This document shows, piece by piece, positions 1-7,836 of a DNA stretch of 58,620 bases. The stretch is from Lachnospiraceae bacterium UBA6403 (GTDB lineage: Bacteria; Bacillota; Clostridia; Lachnospirales; Lachnospiraceae): contig DJPV01000038.1 of the NCBI GenBank assembly GCA_002437435.1, positions 1 through 58,620 on the forward strand. The letters run 5' to 3'. A program made the position numbers and the translations under genes. How positions within the stretch are numbered: the first letter of the stretch is position 1; every line of letters starts with the position of its first letter. The notes below the pieces were generated by a model. The model saw only the letters and a list, made by a program, of their open reading frames with translations. It ran no database searches and was not told the origin of the DNA.

Positions 1-210
1 TATGAAAACAGGTGTATTCCCCCGGCGCTTTAACAGCTTCACATCTTCCTCTGTCAAAGGTTTATACGGAATATCCGCCATCCCACTTATTTTCAGATCA
101 TACGCATTTGTCTCTCGTATTTTTAATCCGGATGTCTTGTTTTTCGTCAATGAGACAATTGTAATTGGTACTAAAATACATAATACAAAAATTCCAAACT
201 CTAAAATCAT
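1..210 (-). CDS. Small membrane-anchored protein, partial (3' end outside window)
   Basis: The reading frame starts at an ATG at 210-208 behind a GGAGGAG ribosome binding site and is still open at the left edge, so only the first 70 residues are visible. The N-terminus is one hydrophobic stretch of about 20 residues (ILEFGIFVLCILVPITIV), which looks like a membrane anchor or signal anchor. A polar, charged region with no recognised motif follows. It lies 25 bp downstream of the 107-residue gene on the same strand, so the two are probably cotranscribed. A forward-strand frame through the same bases has no ribosome binding site and was rejected. Confidence 0.55.
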   Translation of the reverse strand, partial: MILEFGIFVLCILVPITIVSLTKNKTSGLKIRETNAYDLKISGMADIPYKPLTEEDVKLLKRRGNTPVFI

Positions 211-235
211 GTAACTCCTCCTTATCTTTGCGTTT

Positions 236-559
236 TTATCCAAGGGATTCATTATCCTCGTCTACAATTTCATAATTCCAGGGACGCCGTTTGTTATAAC
301 GAATCTGCATCGTTTCTCCCTGGATATCTTCAGATTCAGGATCTGCAACCGGATAGAATGTATGCCAGGCGCTTTGCATCTTTCCATTTGCAATATAGGT
401 AATCTCGTATTGGTAATACGGTTCTGGTTGTGCAAAATGATACTTGCCTATTTTTAACGGTTTTAAAACCCGTTTTCCTGTGAAAGTTGCGGTTGTTTCT
501 TCCCAGACTCCCATCTTTTTACGGTTCTGGAAGTTTGACATAATCTCAAATAAATTCAT
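236..559 (-). CDS. Hypothetical protein, 107 aa (possible DUF3592-like)
   Basis: This is a short soluble-looking protein of 107 residues. A GAGGTGAGAG stretch precedes the ATG and serves as ribosome binding site. The core alternates beta-like segments (TTATFTGKRVLKPLKIGKYH, then YYQYEITYIANGKM), and it ends in an acidic tail. The pattern of a modified-side-chain domain reading 'Y.Y...Y..NGK......F' resembles DUF3592-type sequences, but that is a weak impression. The membrane-anchored partial gene follows on the same strand, so the pair may form a small operon. Function unknown. Confidence 0.55.
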   Translation of the reverse strand: MNLFEIMSNFQNRKKMGVWEETTATFTGKRVLKPLKIGKYHFAQPEPYYQYEITYIANGKMQSAWHTFYPVADPESEDIQGETMQIRYNKRRPWNYEIVDEDNESLG

Positions 560-586
560 GCTCTCACCTCGCGTCTTAACTATGGA

Positions 587-633
587 GGGACGATTCTTTT
601 GTCTCGATACTTTGTGGCAAAAAGAAGTGTCCC
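587..633. repeat. REP-like hairpin
   Basis: GGGAC and GATTCTTTTG at 587-601 pair with the complementary arm at 618-633 (CAAAAAGAAGTGTCCC), leaving a small symmetrical mismatch and a loop of about 16 bases. Hairpins with GGGAC/GTCCC ends often occur as scattered palindromes in Clostridia. The position just upstream of the 107-aa gene and downstream of a truncated regulator would also suit a terminator. Confidence 0.4.
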
Positions 634-732
634 TGTTTTAAAGCCCCCAAAAAAATTTAAAGGTATCCTCCACTTATATGGATATATAGGGTTTTGAACC
701 CAGTATCATGACAGAAGCTACGTCCCTGCTCG

Positions 733-837
733 CTACACAGGCAAATCACGTCTTAATCTTGCTAATTTAATCTGCTCTCCCATTGTTTTCAATATATCTT
801 CTGTTTTAGGTAATATGTTATACACTGCTTTTTTCAT
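733..837 (-). pseudogene. Truncated XRE-family regulator (N-terminus only)
   Basis: From an ATG at 837-835, with a GAGGGGAG ribosome binding site, a frame of 34 residues reads MKKAVYNILPKTEDILKTM and then GEQIKLARLRRDLPV before a TAG at 735-733. This matches the start of HTH XRE regulators of the HipB-like class, in which GEQIKLARLRR leads into the first helix of the DNA-binding domain. The rest of the domain is missing: the frame stops where the second helix should be, and no continuation is clear in the other frames. It is a remnant, not a functional regulator. The family assignment is from memory of similar proteins. Confidence 0.55.
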
Positions 838-1256
838 TTTTGTATTTTCTCCCCTCTTTTAATGTTTATTTAACCATGAGCAAAACTCCACATATTCAGT
901 ATTTATGCGAGTTTGCGAGGCATGACAACCTCTTTTATCACTCCAAATCACTCAATGCATTCGAAAAATCAACTCTTGCAAGCAAATAATTGTGTGTTCA
1001 TTCTACTTCATTTCCCGTAATAACAAAACCCTGTTATCTGCACTTTTCCGTCTTTTATTCGTTCAAATTTCATCTCTTATTTACAAAAAATTTTTTATTT
1101 ACTTCTTATATATACATGTTATAATAAAAAAGTCTACGTTTTATTAAGAAATTTTTTCAATAAACCTTCTATTTGTCTGAAAATCATAGGGGAAAATCAT
1201 TTCTATATTCATTCTGACATATCGATGAGTTTATAGTCACAAGGAGAGATTAAAAA
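838..1256. other. Intergenic region with leader of the POR operon
   Basis: No gene is seen here. The right-hand part is AT-rich and holds a good TATAAT hexamer at 1120-1125 with only a poor -35 about 16 bases upstream. If used, it would give the POR operon a leader of about 125 bases. The AAGGAGAG at 1241-1248 is the ribosome binding site of the first POR gene. Confidence 0.4.
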
Positions 1257-1832
1257 GTGAAAGATACGATTGAGATCAGATGGCACGGCCGGGGCGGCCA
1301 GGGTGCCAAAACTGCTGCTCTGCTTCTTGCAGATGTAGCTTTTAAAACAGGAAAATACGTTCAGGGATTCCCGGAATATGGTCCGGAGCGAATGGGTGCG
1401 CCGATCACTGCTTATAACAGAATCAGCAGCGATCCGATCCGTGTTCATTCTAATATCTATACCCCACAGTATGTTGTTGTCGTTGACGAGTCCCTCTTAG
1501 AATCCGTGGATGTAACCGCCGGATTAAAGGAAGATGGTGCGATCGTCATTAATACCCCAAAGACACCGGATGAGGTTCGTCCACACTTAAACGGCTACAA
1601 AGGAAAAGTTTATACCTTAGATGCCCGGGAGATCTCGATGCAGACACTCGGCAAGAACTTCCCGAATTCTCCTATGCTTGCTGCGATCGTTGCAGTCAGC
1701 GGTATCATGGAGCAGGATGATTTCCTTGCAGATATGAGACTTTCCTATCAGCACAAATTTGCAAAGAAGCCTGAGGTTATCGATGGAAATATGAAAGCCC
1801 TTGAGCTTGCATTTAAGGAGGTAACCAAATAA
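1257..1832 (+). CDS. porG: 2-oxoacid:ferredoxin oxidoreductase, gamma subunit
   Basis: A 191-residue protein starting at GTG (1257) behind AAGGAGAG. The N-terminus IRWHGRGGQGAKTAALLLAD is the signature of the POR gamma domain, and GFPEYGPERMGAPITAYNRI is a second conserved stretch. In four-subunit pyruvate or branched-chain 2-oxoacid ferredoxin oxidoreductases this subunit forms the core with alpha, beta and delta, and helps bind CoA and the cluster subunit. It is the first gene of a gamma-delta-alpha-beta operon and overlaps the next start by one base (TAATG). Pyruvate is the likeliest substrate, but the sequence alone does not exclude a 2-oxoisovalerate enzyme. Confidence 0.92.
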   Translation: MKDTIEIRWHGRGGQGAKTAALLLADVAFKTGKYVQGFPEYGPERMGAPITAYNRISSDPIRVHSNIYTPQYVVVVDESLLESVDVTAGLKEDGAIVINTPKTPDEVRPHLNGYKGKVYTLDAREISMQTLGKNFPNSPMLAAIVAVSGIMEQDDFLADMRLSYQHKFAKKPEVIDGNMKALELAFKEVTK

Positions 1833-2134
1833 TGAGAACAGATATCAGCAGAATACATGAAAAAAGTAAATATACAGAGATCACCCCCGGTAACCATGTG
1901 TACGGCGGTGGTACTTCCAAAGCATTTAACACAGGTGAATGGAGAACTGCTACTCCTGTCGTTGATGAGAGCAAATGTGTGCACTGTCTGTTATGTGCGC
2001 CGGTCTGTCCGGACAGCTGCATCCCGGTCGTAGGCGGCAAACGTCTTGATTTCGACCTGAATCACTGCAAGGGCTGCGGTATCTGCGCTTACCAGTGTAA
2101 GTTTGGTGCTATTACGATGAAGGAGGGCAAATAA
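1832..2134 (+). CDS. porD: 2-oxoacid:ferredoxin oxidoreductase, delta (2[4Fe-4S]) subunit
   Basis: A 100-residue ferredoxin-like subunit. Two four-cysteine motifs are visible: CVHCLLCAPVCPDSC near residues 49-63 and CKGCGICAYQC near 78-90. These ligate two [4Fe-4S] clusters that carry electrons from the thiamine-diphosphate site towards external ferredoxin. The start overlaps the gamma stop codon, and the alpha start follows the delta stop with no gap, so the three are translationally coupled. The roughly 45 residues before the first cluster motif are typical of POR delta subunits. Confidence 0.93.
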   Translation: MRTDISRIHEKSKYTEITPGNHVYGGGTSKAFNTGEWRTATPVVDESKCVHCLLCAPVCPDSCIPVVGGKRLDFDLNHCKGCGICAYQCKFGAITMKEGK

Positions 2135-3316
2135 ATGGGTATCAGAGAACGTTTATCAGGAAATGAAGCGGTGTCATTTGCGATCAAACAGATCAACCCG
2201 GATGTCATGCCGGCATTCCCAATCACCCCTTCTACGGAGATTCCACAGTTTATTTCTACATATATTTCAAATGGTGAGATCGATACAGAATTTATCCCGG
2301 TCGAGAGTGAACACAGTGCCATGAGTGCTGCGATCGGTGCAAGTGCTGCCGGCTGCCGTGTCTTGACAGCAACCTCATCCTGCGGTATGGCTCTGATGTG
2401 GGAGGAACTTTATGTAGCAGCTTCCAATCGTCTGCCGATCGCACTGGCTCTTGTAAACAGAGCTTTATCCGGTCCGATCAATATCAACTGTGACCACTCA
2501 GACAGTATGGGTGCAAGAGATACCGGATGGATCCAGATCTACGCAGAGAATAATCAGGAAGCTTATGATAACTTCGTACAGGCTTACCGGATCGCAGAAC
2601 ACAAGGATGTCCGTCTTCCGATCATGATCTGTCAGGATGGTTTCATCACCAGTCACGCAGTTGAGAATATCGAACTGTTAGAGGATGACAGGGTAAAAGC
2701 ATTTGTCGGCGAATACAATCCGGAACAGTACCTTTTAAATCCAAAGATGCCTATGGCCGTTGGTCCATATGCAACTTCTCCATTTTATATGGAATCCAAA
2801 ATGAATCAGAACGAAGCTATGAAGAATGCCAAGCAGGTGATCCTGGATGTTGCAGATGATTTCGCAAAGATCTCCGACAGACAGTATGGCTTCTTTGAGG
2901 AATACAAATTAGAGGATGCTGATTATGCGATTGTCATGATCGGTTCCGCAGCAGGAACGACAAAAGAAGCGATCGATGCATTACGCGCACAGGGTAAGAA
3001 GGTTGGCTTATTAAAGCTCCGTGTCTTCCGTCCATTCCCTGGTGAGGAGATTGCAAAGGCTCTGGCTCATACAAAGGCTGTTGCGATCTTGGACCGTTCC
3101 GAAGGTTTCCGTGCAGGCGGCGGTCCTTTATCCGCCGAGATCAAGGAGCACCTGTATGATATCGGAGCTTCTACAAAGGCAGTCAGCTATATCTACGGTC
3201 TGGGCGGCAGAGATTACACAACAGTGGAAGCAACGGATGTATTTAAGCAGTTAGAGGAAATGATCGAGCAGGGCAAGACCATTTCACAGTATCAGTATAT
3301 TGGACTTAGAAAGTAA
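2135..3316 (+). CDS. porA: 2-oxoacid:ferredoxin oxidoreductase, alpha subunit
   Basis: A 393-residue alpha subunit with GNEAVSFAIKQINPDVMPAF followed by PITPSTEIPQ near the N-terminus, the pyrimidine-binding PYR domain signature of this family. A middle region (TATSSCGMALMWEELYVAAS) and a C-terminal transketolase-like domain (LLKLRVFRPFPGEEI) follow. Alpha and beta together bind thiamine diphosphate and decarboxylate the 2-oxoacid. The ATG abuts the delta stop codon, and the ribosome binding site is AAGGAGGGC inside the delta gene. The length is normal for the family. Confidence 0.93.
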   Translation: MGIRERLSGNEAVSFAIKQINPDVMPAFPITPSTEIPQFISTYISNGEIDTEFIPVESEHSAMSAAIGASAAGCRVLTATSSCGMALMWEELYVAASNRLPIALALVNRALSGPININCDHSDSMGARDTGWIQIYAENNQEAYDNFVQAYRIAEHKDVRLPIMICQDGFITSHAVENIELLEDDRVKAFVGEYNPEQYLLNPKMPMAVGPYATSPFYMESKMNQNEAMKNAKQVILDVADDFAKISDRQYGFFEEYKLEDADYAIVMIGSAAGTTKEAIDALRAQGKKVGLLKLRVFRPFPGEEIAKALAHTKAVAILDRSEGFRAGGGPLSAEIKEHLYDIGASTKAVSYIYGLGGRDYTTVEATDVFKQLEEMIEQGKTISQYQYIGLRK

Positions 3317-3330
3317 GGAGGTAAGACAAA

Positions 3331-4266
3331 ATGGCATATAATTTTAAAGAAGTAATGAACAAGCCTGAGCGTCTTGCTCCAGGTCATAGAATGTGTGCAG
3401 GATGCGGCGGTACGATCGCAGTTCGTAATGTACTCCGTGCCCTTCATGAGGGTGACAAAGCAGTTATCGGTAATGCTACCGGATGTCTGGAGGTTTCCAC
3501 CTTCATGTACCCATATACCGCATACGAAGACAGTTACATTCATAACGCATTTGAAAATGCAGGTGCTACCCTCTCCGGTGTAGAGACTGCCTACCGTGTA
3601 TTAAAGAAAAAAGGTAAATTAGATGAAACATACAAATTTATAACATTTGGTGGTGACGGCGGTACTTATGATATCGGTCTGCAGTCTTTATCCGGTGCTA
3701 TGGAGCGTGGTCATGACATGGTATATGTCTGCTATGATAACGGTGCGTATATGAATACCGGTATCCAGCGTTCTTCTGCTACTCCGATGTATGCAGATAC
3801 AACTACCACTCCTGTCGGCTCCCAGTCAAATGGTAAGATGCAGAACCGTAAGGATCTGGCACAGGTTATGGCCGCTCATGATATCCCTTATGTAGGTCAG
3901 ACTACTCTGCTTGGCAATATGCGTGATATCTACGAAAAAGCCGAAAAAGCCATCTACACACCGGGTGCTGCTTTCTTAAATGTTATGGCTCCTTGTCCTC
4001 GTGGCTGGCGTTATCCTACCGAACAGATCATGGATATCTGTAAGCTGGCAGTTGAGACCTGCTACTGGCCTTTATTTGAAGTCATCGACGGCAAATGGAT
4101 CTTAAGCTATTCTCCTAAGAAGAAGCTTCCGATCGAAGATTTCTTACGGACACAGGGTCGTTTCAAGCATTTGTTCAAGCCTGAAAATGAGCATTTACTC
4201 GTTCAGTATCAGGAGGAAGTGGATCGTCGTTGGGAGGATCTGCTGTTCCGCTGTTCGAAGAACTAA
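3331..4266 (+). CDS. porB: 2-oxoacid:ferredoxin oxidoreductase, beta subunit
   Basis: A 311-residue beta subunit behind AAGGAGG, 14 bases after alpha. CAGCGGT near residue 22 holds cluster-ligating cysteines. GDGGTYDIGLQSLSGAMERG followed by DNGAYMNTGIQ is the Mg-thiamine-diphosphate binding motif (GDG...N). PCPRGWRYP lies near residue 230. With gamma, delta and alpha it forms a full four-subunit enzyme that oxidises a 2-oxoacid to acyl-CoA, CO2 and reduced ferredoxin. Many Lachnospiraceae use a single-chain PFOR, so this split form may be an additional enzyme. The operon ends 10 bp before a large inverted repeat. Confidence 0.93.
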   Translation: MAYNFKEVMNKPERLAPGHRMCAGCGGTIAVRNVLRALHEGDKAVIGNATGCLEVSTFMYPYTAYEDSYIHNAFENAGATLSGVETAYRVLKKKGKLDETYKFITFGGDGGTYDIGLQSLSGAMERGHDMVYVCYDNGAYMNTGIQRSSATPMYADTTTTPVGSQSNGKMQNRKDLAQVMAAHDIPYVGQTTLLGNMRDIYEKAEKAIYTPGAAFLNVMAPCPRGWRYPTEQIMDICKLAVETCYWPLFEVIDGKWILSYSPKKKLPIEDFLRTQGRFKHLFKPENEHLLVQYQEEVDRRWEDLLFRCSKN

Positions 4267-4276
4267 TCATATACGA

Positions 4277-4491
4277 AAATAAATCAGCCCTTGAGGCTAT
4301 AATATACCTTGTACAAGACACTTTCGTTCTACCCTCATGTAGCGGTACTAAGGCTTCCATCTTCATGGATCGCCAAGTACCGACATGAGTAACCTTGAGA
4401 CCTTATCGAGGCTTTGCCGAGATTAGTTCGAAGTTACACAGCGTGGGCAGGCTTGTACATGGTATATATAACCCCAAGGGCTGATTTATTT
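4277..4491. repeat. 215-bp imperfect inverted repeat with nested stem-loops
   Basis: The arms at 4277-4317 and 4452-4491 pair over about 40 bases with few mismatches. They begin AAATAAATCAGCCC and end GGGCTGATTTATTT. Inside is a further stem at 4335-4388 (TCATGTAGCGGTACT against AGTACCGACATGA). It begins 10 bases after porB, so it may end the POR transcript. The nested, branched layout fits a structured RNA or a small non-autonomous mobile element better than a simple terminator. A minus-strand frame at 4434-4628 crosses it and is considered spurious. Confidence 0.6.
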
Positions 4492-4503
4492 TCTGCCTGT
4501 CTC

Positions 4504-4586
4504 ACTATTCCATACCTATGAAAAGTTCGTCGCATATAGCGACCCACTAAGAACCGACGCTCCCAAAGGCTTGCTTCATGAATAGT
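4504..4586. repeat. Second folded segment next to the large inverted repeat
   Basis: ACTATTC at 4504-4510 pairs with GAATAGT at 4580-4586, enclosing a perfect small hairpin GTCGC-atata-GCGAC at 4529-4543. It follows the 215-bp inverted repeat by only 12 bases and may belong to the same element. The rest of the gap up to 4726 shows no gene. Confidence 0.35.
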
Positions 4587-4726
4587 AAAACACACCATAG
4601 CGTGGATTCTGTTTTTTATCTTCTTCAATAAATAATTAATATATCTTTTTTTAGTAGTTCATTTCTATTCTCATTATGATGGTATTTCTATTTGCCAATC
4701 ATTATCTACTTTTACTTATGTATAAA

Positions 4727-5431
4727 CTACTTCTTTGTTTTTCTTGTCTTCACCCAGATATAGCTGGCGAGGAACCAGATCAGGGCGGCGGTATTGCCGG
4801 ATGCCTGACTGCATACATAGCCGATCGTTGAAAGACCTGCACCTGCTGCCTGTAAGATATCGGGTATGCCTGCAAAAATAAGCTGCCATACTATGATATG
4901 GAACACGACCATCCATCGGCTCATATTTGTTTTGTTCCGAAGGACTGCGATCAGGCTGGCAAGCATCAGAACGATCATCGGTATATATACGAAATATATC
5001 GCTGTCATGAACCGATTATAATAATCATCAACAAACAGGATCGCCTGCTCCCGTCCGATATGTGCTGACAGATATGTGATCCAGTACGCAAATGTTCCTA
5101 CCAGAAAATGCAGGGTTGCCCCCGATACGACATATCCTAAACCACCATATTTTATACAGGCTCTCAATATCTTACATTCCGGTTTGATCTGCTGATAGAT
5201 TGCTTTTATTCCAAACGCATAAAAGAACATACCGATCAATCCCGTGACAAGTAAGATCACAATTCTGTTTAACGGATACTCTCCACTCAGATAAGATTCT
5301 CTCATATACAATCCACTGTCTGCCTTATTTGCTGAAACCACACTCAGGCACAGATCCCCTGCGATCAACAGTGCAGCTCCCACTGCCCCCAACAGACAAT
5401 TTTTCTGATATTCCTGTTGTTTTTCTTTCAT
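4727..5431 (-). CDS. Multi-pass membrane protein, DUF6796-like
   Basis: A 234-residue protein with about seven hydrophobic segments. It begins with a short basic N-terminus and a first membrane helix (LLGAVGAALLIAGDLCLSVV), and ends in a basic tail (VKTRKTKK). The order of conserved small motifs (AGDLCL, FYAFGIKAIYQQI, H.L.G....I) resembles the DUF6796 family of clostridial membrane proteins, whose function is not known. The gene stands alone on the minus strand, with a terminator for the upstream gene just before its start. No catalytic residues can be named. Confidence 0.7.
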   Translation of the reverse strand: MKEKQQEYQKNCLLGAVGAALLIAGDLCLSVVSANKADSGLYMRESYLSGEYPLNRIVILLVTGLIGMFFYAFGIKAIYQQIKPECKILRACIKYGGLGYVVSGATLHFLVGTFAYWITYLSAHIGREQAILFVDDYYNRFMTAIYFVYIPMIVLMLASLIAVLRNKTNMSRWMVVFHIIVWQLIFAGIPDILQAAGAGLSTIGYVCSQASGNTAALIWFLASYIWVKTRKTKK

Positions 5432-5475
5432 TTTTTCTCCCTTTACCTTTTTCTTGTTTTCTCACATATAAAAAG

Positions 5476-5501
5476 CTCTGGTTAGTTTATTCTAACCAGA
5501 G
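5476..5501 (-). terminator. Rho-independent terminator of pnuC
   Basis: A perfect 10-bp stem CTCTGGTTAG / CTAACCAGAG with a six-base loop, followed on the minus strand by CTTTTTATAT. It lies 70 bases after the pnuC stop and before the next minus-strand start. Confidence 0.85.
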
Positions 5502-5572
5502 TCAGTTTAACATATAAATTTTGCCTGTTCAAGACTGAGTTATACTTCCGATCCTTTTTTGCAACAAGTATT

Positions 5573-6253
5573 TTACAGTTGTATCCGTTCCCGCCTTTTC
5601 CAACTGATATAGCCATACATATCATTGATAAAGAAGATACTGAAATTCACAACGACCGGAATATATGCCGGGTTCTCCATCGATGCAAGTACCCATAAAA
5701 TGATCAGCACGATATCATTTGCCGCATATCCTACTGCATAGTATGAGGAACGAAGCATCGTAAGTGCTGCCGCCAGAAAACTGGTTATGATCGATATGGT
5801 GCTGAATATAATATTTGGTGTATCAAGTACAACTAAAATATAATAAAACACTGCCGTTACGACCACGCTGGATATGATAAGCCCTATGATATGTTTCCTG
5901 TTCAGCTTCTGGATCTTTACCACATTGCCATTTCCACTGGACGGATTCCTGAGCCATGTGATCGTAGACCAGATCGCCATCGGCATTGTCATACCAAGAT
6001 AGGTGATCATCTCGCCCCAGTAATGGAATCGATAGGAAATGATTCCATAAAGGATACTGAATATCACCATCAATATCTGCGCCCATACATTTCCCTTTGC
6101 TGCAAAAATCAATGAAGTTACGCCTACTAATGCAGCTACCAGAGTCAGCAGATCAAAATCCGTTGTCAACAGGTTCGATATGCATACGATACAAATAGAT
6201 CCCAGCCAGATGATCCATTCCTTTTTTGTTAATTCTTTTATTGGATTGTTCAT
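5573..6253 (-). CDS. pnuC: Nicotinamide riboside transporter PnuC family
   Basis: A 226-residue protein with seven or eight membrane helices. The middle block (AKGNVWAQILMVIFSILYGI then YRFHYWGEMITYLGMTMPMA) and the C-terminal block (YAANDIVLIILWVLASM then NFSIFFINDMYGYISWKRR) match the PnuC family, including the conserved ND pair and the YG..SW end. PnuC proteins carry out facilitated uptake of nicotinamide riboside or related B vitamins. The gene is monocistronic with its own terminator. No NadR or kinase gene is adjacent, so the exact vitamin is uncertain. Confidence 0.85.
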   Translation of the reverse strand: MNNPIKELTKKEWIIWLGSICIVCISNLLTTDFDLLTLVAALVGVTSLIFAAKGNVWAQILMVIFSILYGIISYRFHYWGEMITYLGMTMPMAIWSTITWLRNPSSGNGNVVKIQKLNRKHIIGLIISSVVVTAVFYYILVVLDTPNIIFSTISIITSFLAAALTMLRSSYYAVGYAANDIVLIILWVLASMENPAYIPVVVNFSIFFINDMYGYISWKRRERIQL

Positions 6254-6417
6254 ATTGTCTTTCCCCTGATCCCTAATATTTTCTGTATAAGTTACAGAAT
6301 TCTTTCAGTGTTCAGAATTGGCATATTCCGTTTATAATTAACCATCGGTTGTTCCTCTTTTTTGTGATTCTCCGCTATTCTAATATATAATCATGATTTC
6401 TGCAAGAAGCCGCAAAA

Positions 6418-6479
6418 AATACCCCATGGCCATCATCTGTTTTCAGAATTCTGAGTACCGATGATCTGTCATGAGGTAT
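6418..6479 (-). terminator. Terminator of the cold-shock gene
   Basis: An interrupted stem (CATGAGGTAT at 6470-6479 against ATACCCCATG at 6419-6428) with a second internal pairing GATCATCGG/ACAGATGATG. On the minus strand a run of six T follows. It lies 18 bases after the csp stop codon. Confidence 0.75.
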
Positions 6480-6496
6480 CTTCATTATGTATCAGC

Positions 6497-6697
6497 TTAC
6501 AGCTTTGTTACATTTGCAGCCTGAGGTCCTTTTTCTCCTTCAACTACTTCGAACTCAACTTTGTCGCCTTCCTCCAATACTTTGAAACCAGACATATTTA
6601 AAGCTGAGAAATGTACAAAAATGTCATCACCATTCTCATCGCTGATAAATCCATACCCTTTTTTTGCATTAAACCATTTTACTGTACCTGTTTTCAT
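6497..6697 (-). CDS. Cold-shock domain protein (CspA family)
   Basis: A 66-residue single OB-fold protein, full length for the family. RNP1 (KGYGFIS) and RNP2 (DIFVHFSAL) are both intact, with the surface aromatics that bind single-stranded RNA. Such proteins act as RNA chaperones in the cytoplasm. The ribosome binding site is AGGAGG, and a strong terminator follows. The gene lies alone, between the terminator of the broken AraC gene and the pnuC gene. Confidence 0.95.
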   Translation of the reverse strand: MKTGTVKWFNAKKGYGFISDENGDDIFVHFSALNMSGFKVLEEGDKVEFEVVEGEKGPQAANVTKL

Positions 6698-6737
6698 TTG
6701 AAATTCCTCCTAAAACTTAATACCTGAAAACTAAAAA

Positions 6738-6762
6738 GGCACAGAGCTTCTCGCTCTGTGCC
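6738..6762 (-). terminator. Terminator between AraC remnant and csp
   Basis: Perfect 10-bp GC-rich stem GGCACAGAGC / GCTCTGTGCC with a five-base loop. CTTTTTAG follows on the minus strand. It lies 41 bases before the csp start and is best read as the end of the upstream AraC transcript. Confidence 0.8.
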
Positions 6763-6853
6763 TCTTTGCACTTCTCTTGTATTATATTGCCTTACTTATC
6801 ATTTTGCAAGTGTTTTTTCTTATCTGATGCAGTTTTTCTTTCATATTTAAAAT

Positions 6854-7646
6854 CTATAGTTCAAGCCTGATCATTCTGTCCCGATACTCAGATGGTGTCA
6901 TTTTCGTTCTCAGTTTGAACTGCCGCATAAAATGTGAAGGACATTTATACCCACACATTTCACTGATCTGAACAATAGCAATATCTGTTGATGATAAGAG
7001 ATATTTTGCATGGTCTATCCTGCTTTGTATCACATCATTCATAACACTTGTTCCAAACTGTTCTTTGTATAAATGTTGAAAATAGGATGCACTCATTGTT
7101 AACTGATGTGCAACTCCCTCAACTGTTCAGTCATAATATGGCATATTATAAATATTTGTACGAATGATCGAAAGCTTATCGTAATAGGAATTTGGATTAT
7201 TTGTACTGATAAAATGTATTTTTTCACTCAATTTATAGAAAAACAATTTTAAATATAATTCCATTGATTCCGTTTTATATTTATTATCTGAATATCTTTC
7301 AAAGCACATATTTTTAACAATCAGCGATAAGTCGTTCATATCCCCCACAGGTTCTACCTTATCAAACGGAATACCCAGTGAATTTTATAAATAAGACCTC
7401 TTTATCAGACATATCAAAATGGAACCAGTCATTCGAAAATCTGACTCCGCTTGCTCTGTAAAATTGTGGCGTATCTTTTTTATACAGAATGAATGAATTA
7501 CTTTCCGTATTAATATCTTTGTGATCAAACGTAAAAACGGCAGGTGTTTTCAACAATAAAAAAAGATAATCTCCTGATCCATTCGGGCGCTCTATATAAA
7601 AATCTGCATCATGAAAATGGTTATATCCTATATTATGGATCTGCAT
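6854..7646 (-). pseudogene. AraC-family regulator, broken by a frameshift and an in-frame stop
   Basis: Three consecutive minus-strand pieces make one AraC protein of about 264 residues. 7646-7362 carries an N-terminal cupin-like sensor half. A one-base shift near 7385 moves the frame to the middle piece, which resumes as GIPFDKVEPVGDMNDL. That piece meets a TGA at 7127-7129 in PYYD*TVEGVAHQLTMSAS, where Trp would be expected. The last piece (7096-6854 in track terms) is the double helix-turn-helix with YFQHLYKEQFG and ISEMCGYKCPSHFMRQFK. Two independent lesions make a sequencing artefact less likely. It is divergent from the GH43 gene and probably once controlled it. Confidence 0.8.
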
Positions 7647-7836
7647 ATCCCATCAGCCTCCTCCTTTTTCATATTATACACTACCCTTAAATTCATTTCC
7701 AGTATGCTTCTATTTAAAAAAGCAGAATATGTCAGTGTTGTTGCACAATAAATCATTGTATTTCGAAAAAATATGAGCAATACTTATAATAGTTAATAAC
7801 TAAAAACACTATTTTAGAAAACACGGAGGTTTGAGC

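Noticed and set aside
690..720. TAGGGTTTTGAACCCA palindrome resembling a tRNA arm
   Set aside because: There is no acceptor or anticodon stem around it; it lies in decayed sequence after the XRE remnant.
4434..4628. Minus-strand 64-aa frame rich in Arg
   Set aside because: It crosses the right arm of the 215-bp inverted repeat and the second folded segment, and has no start signal.
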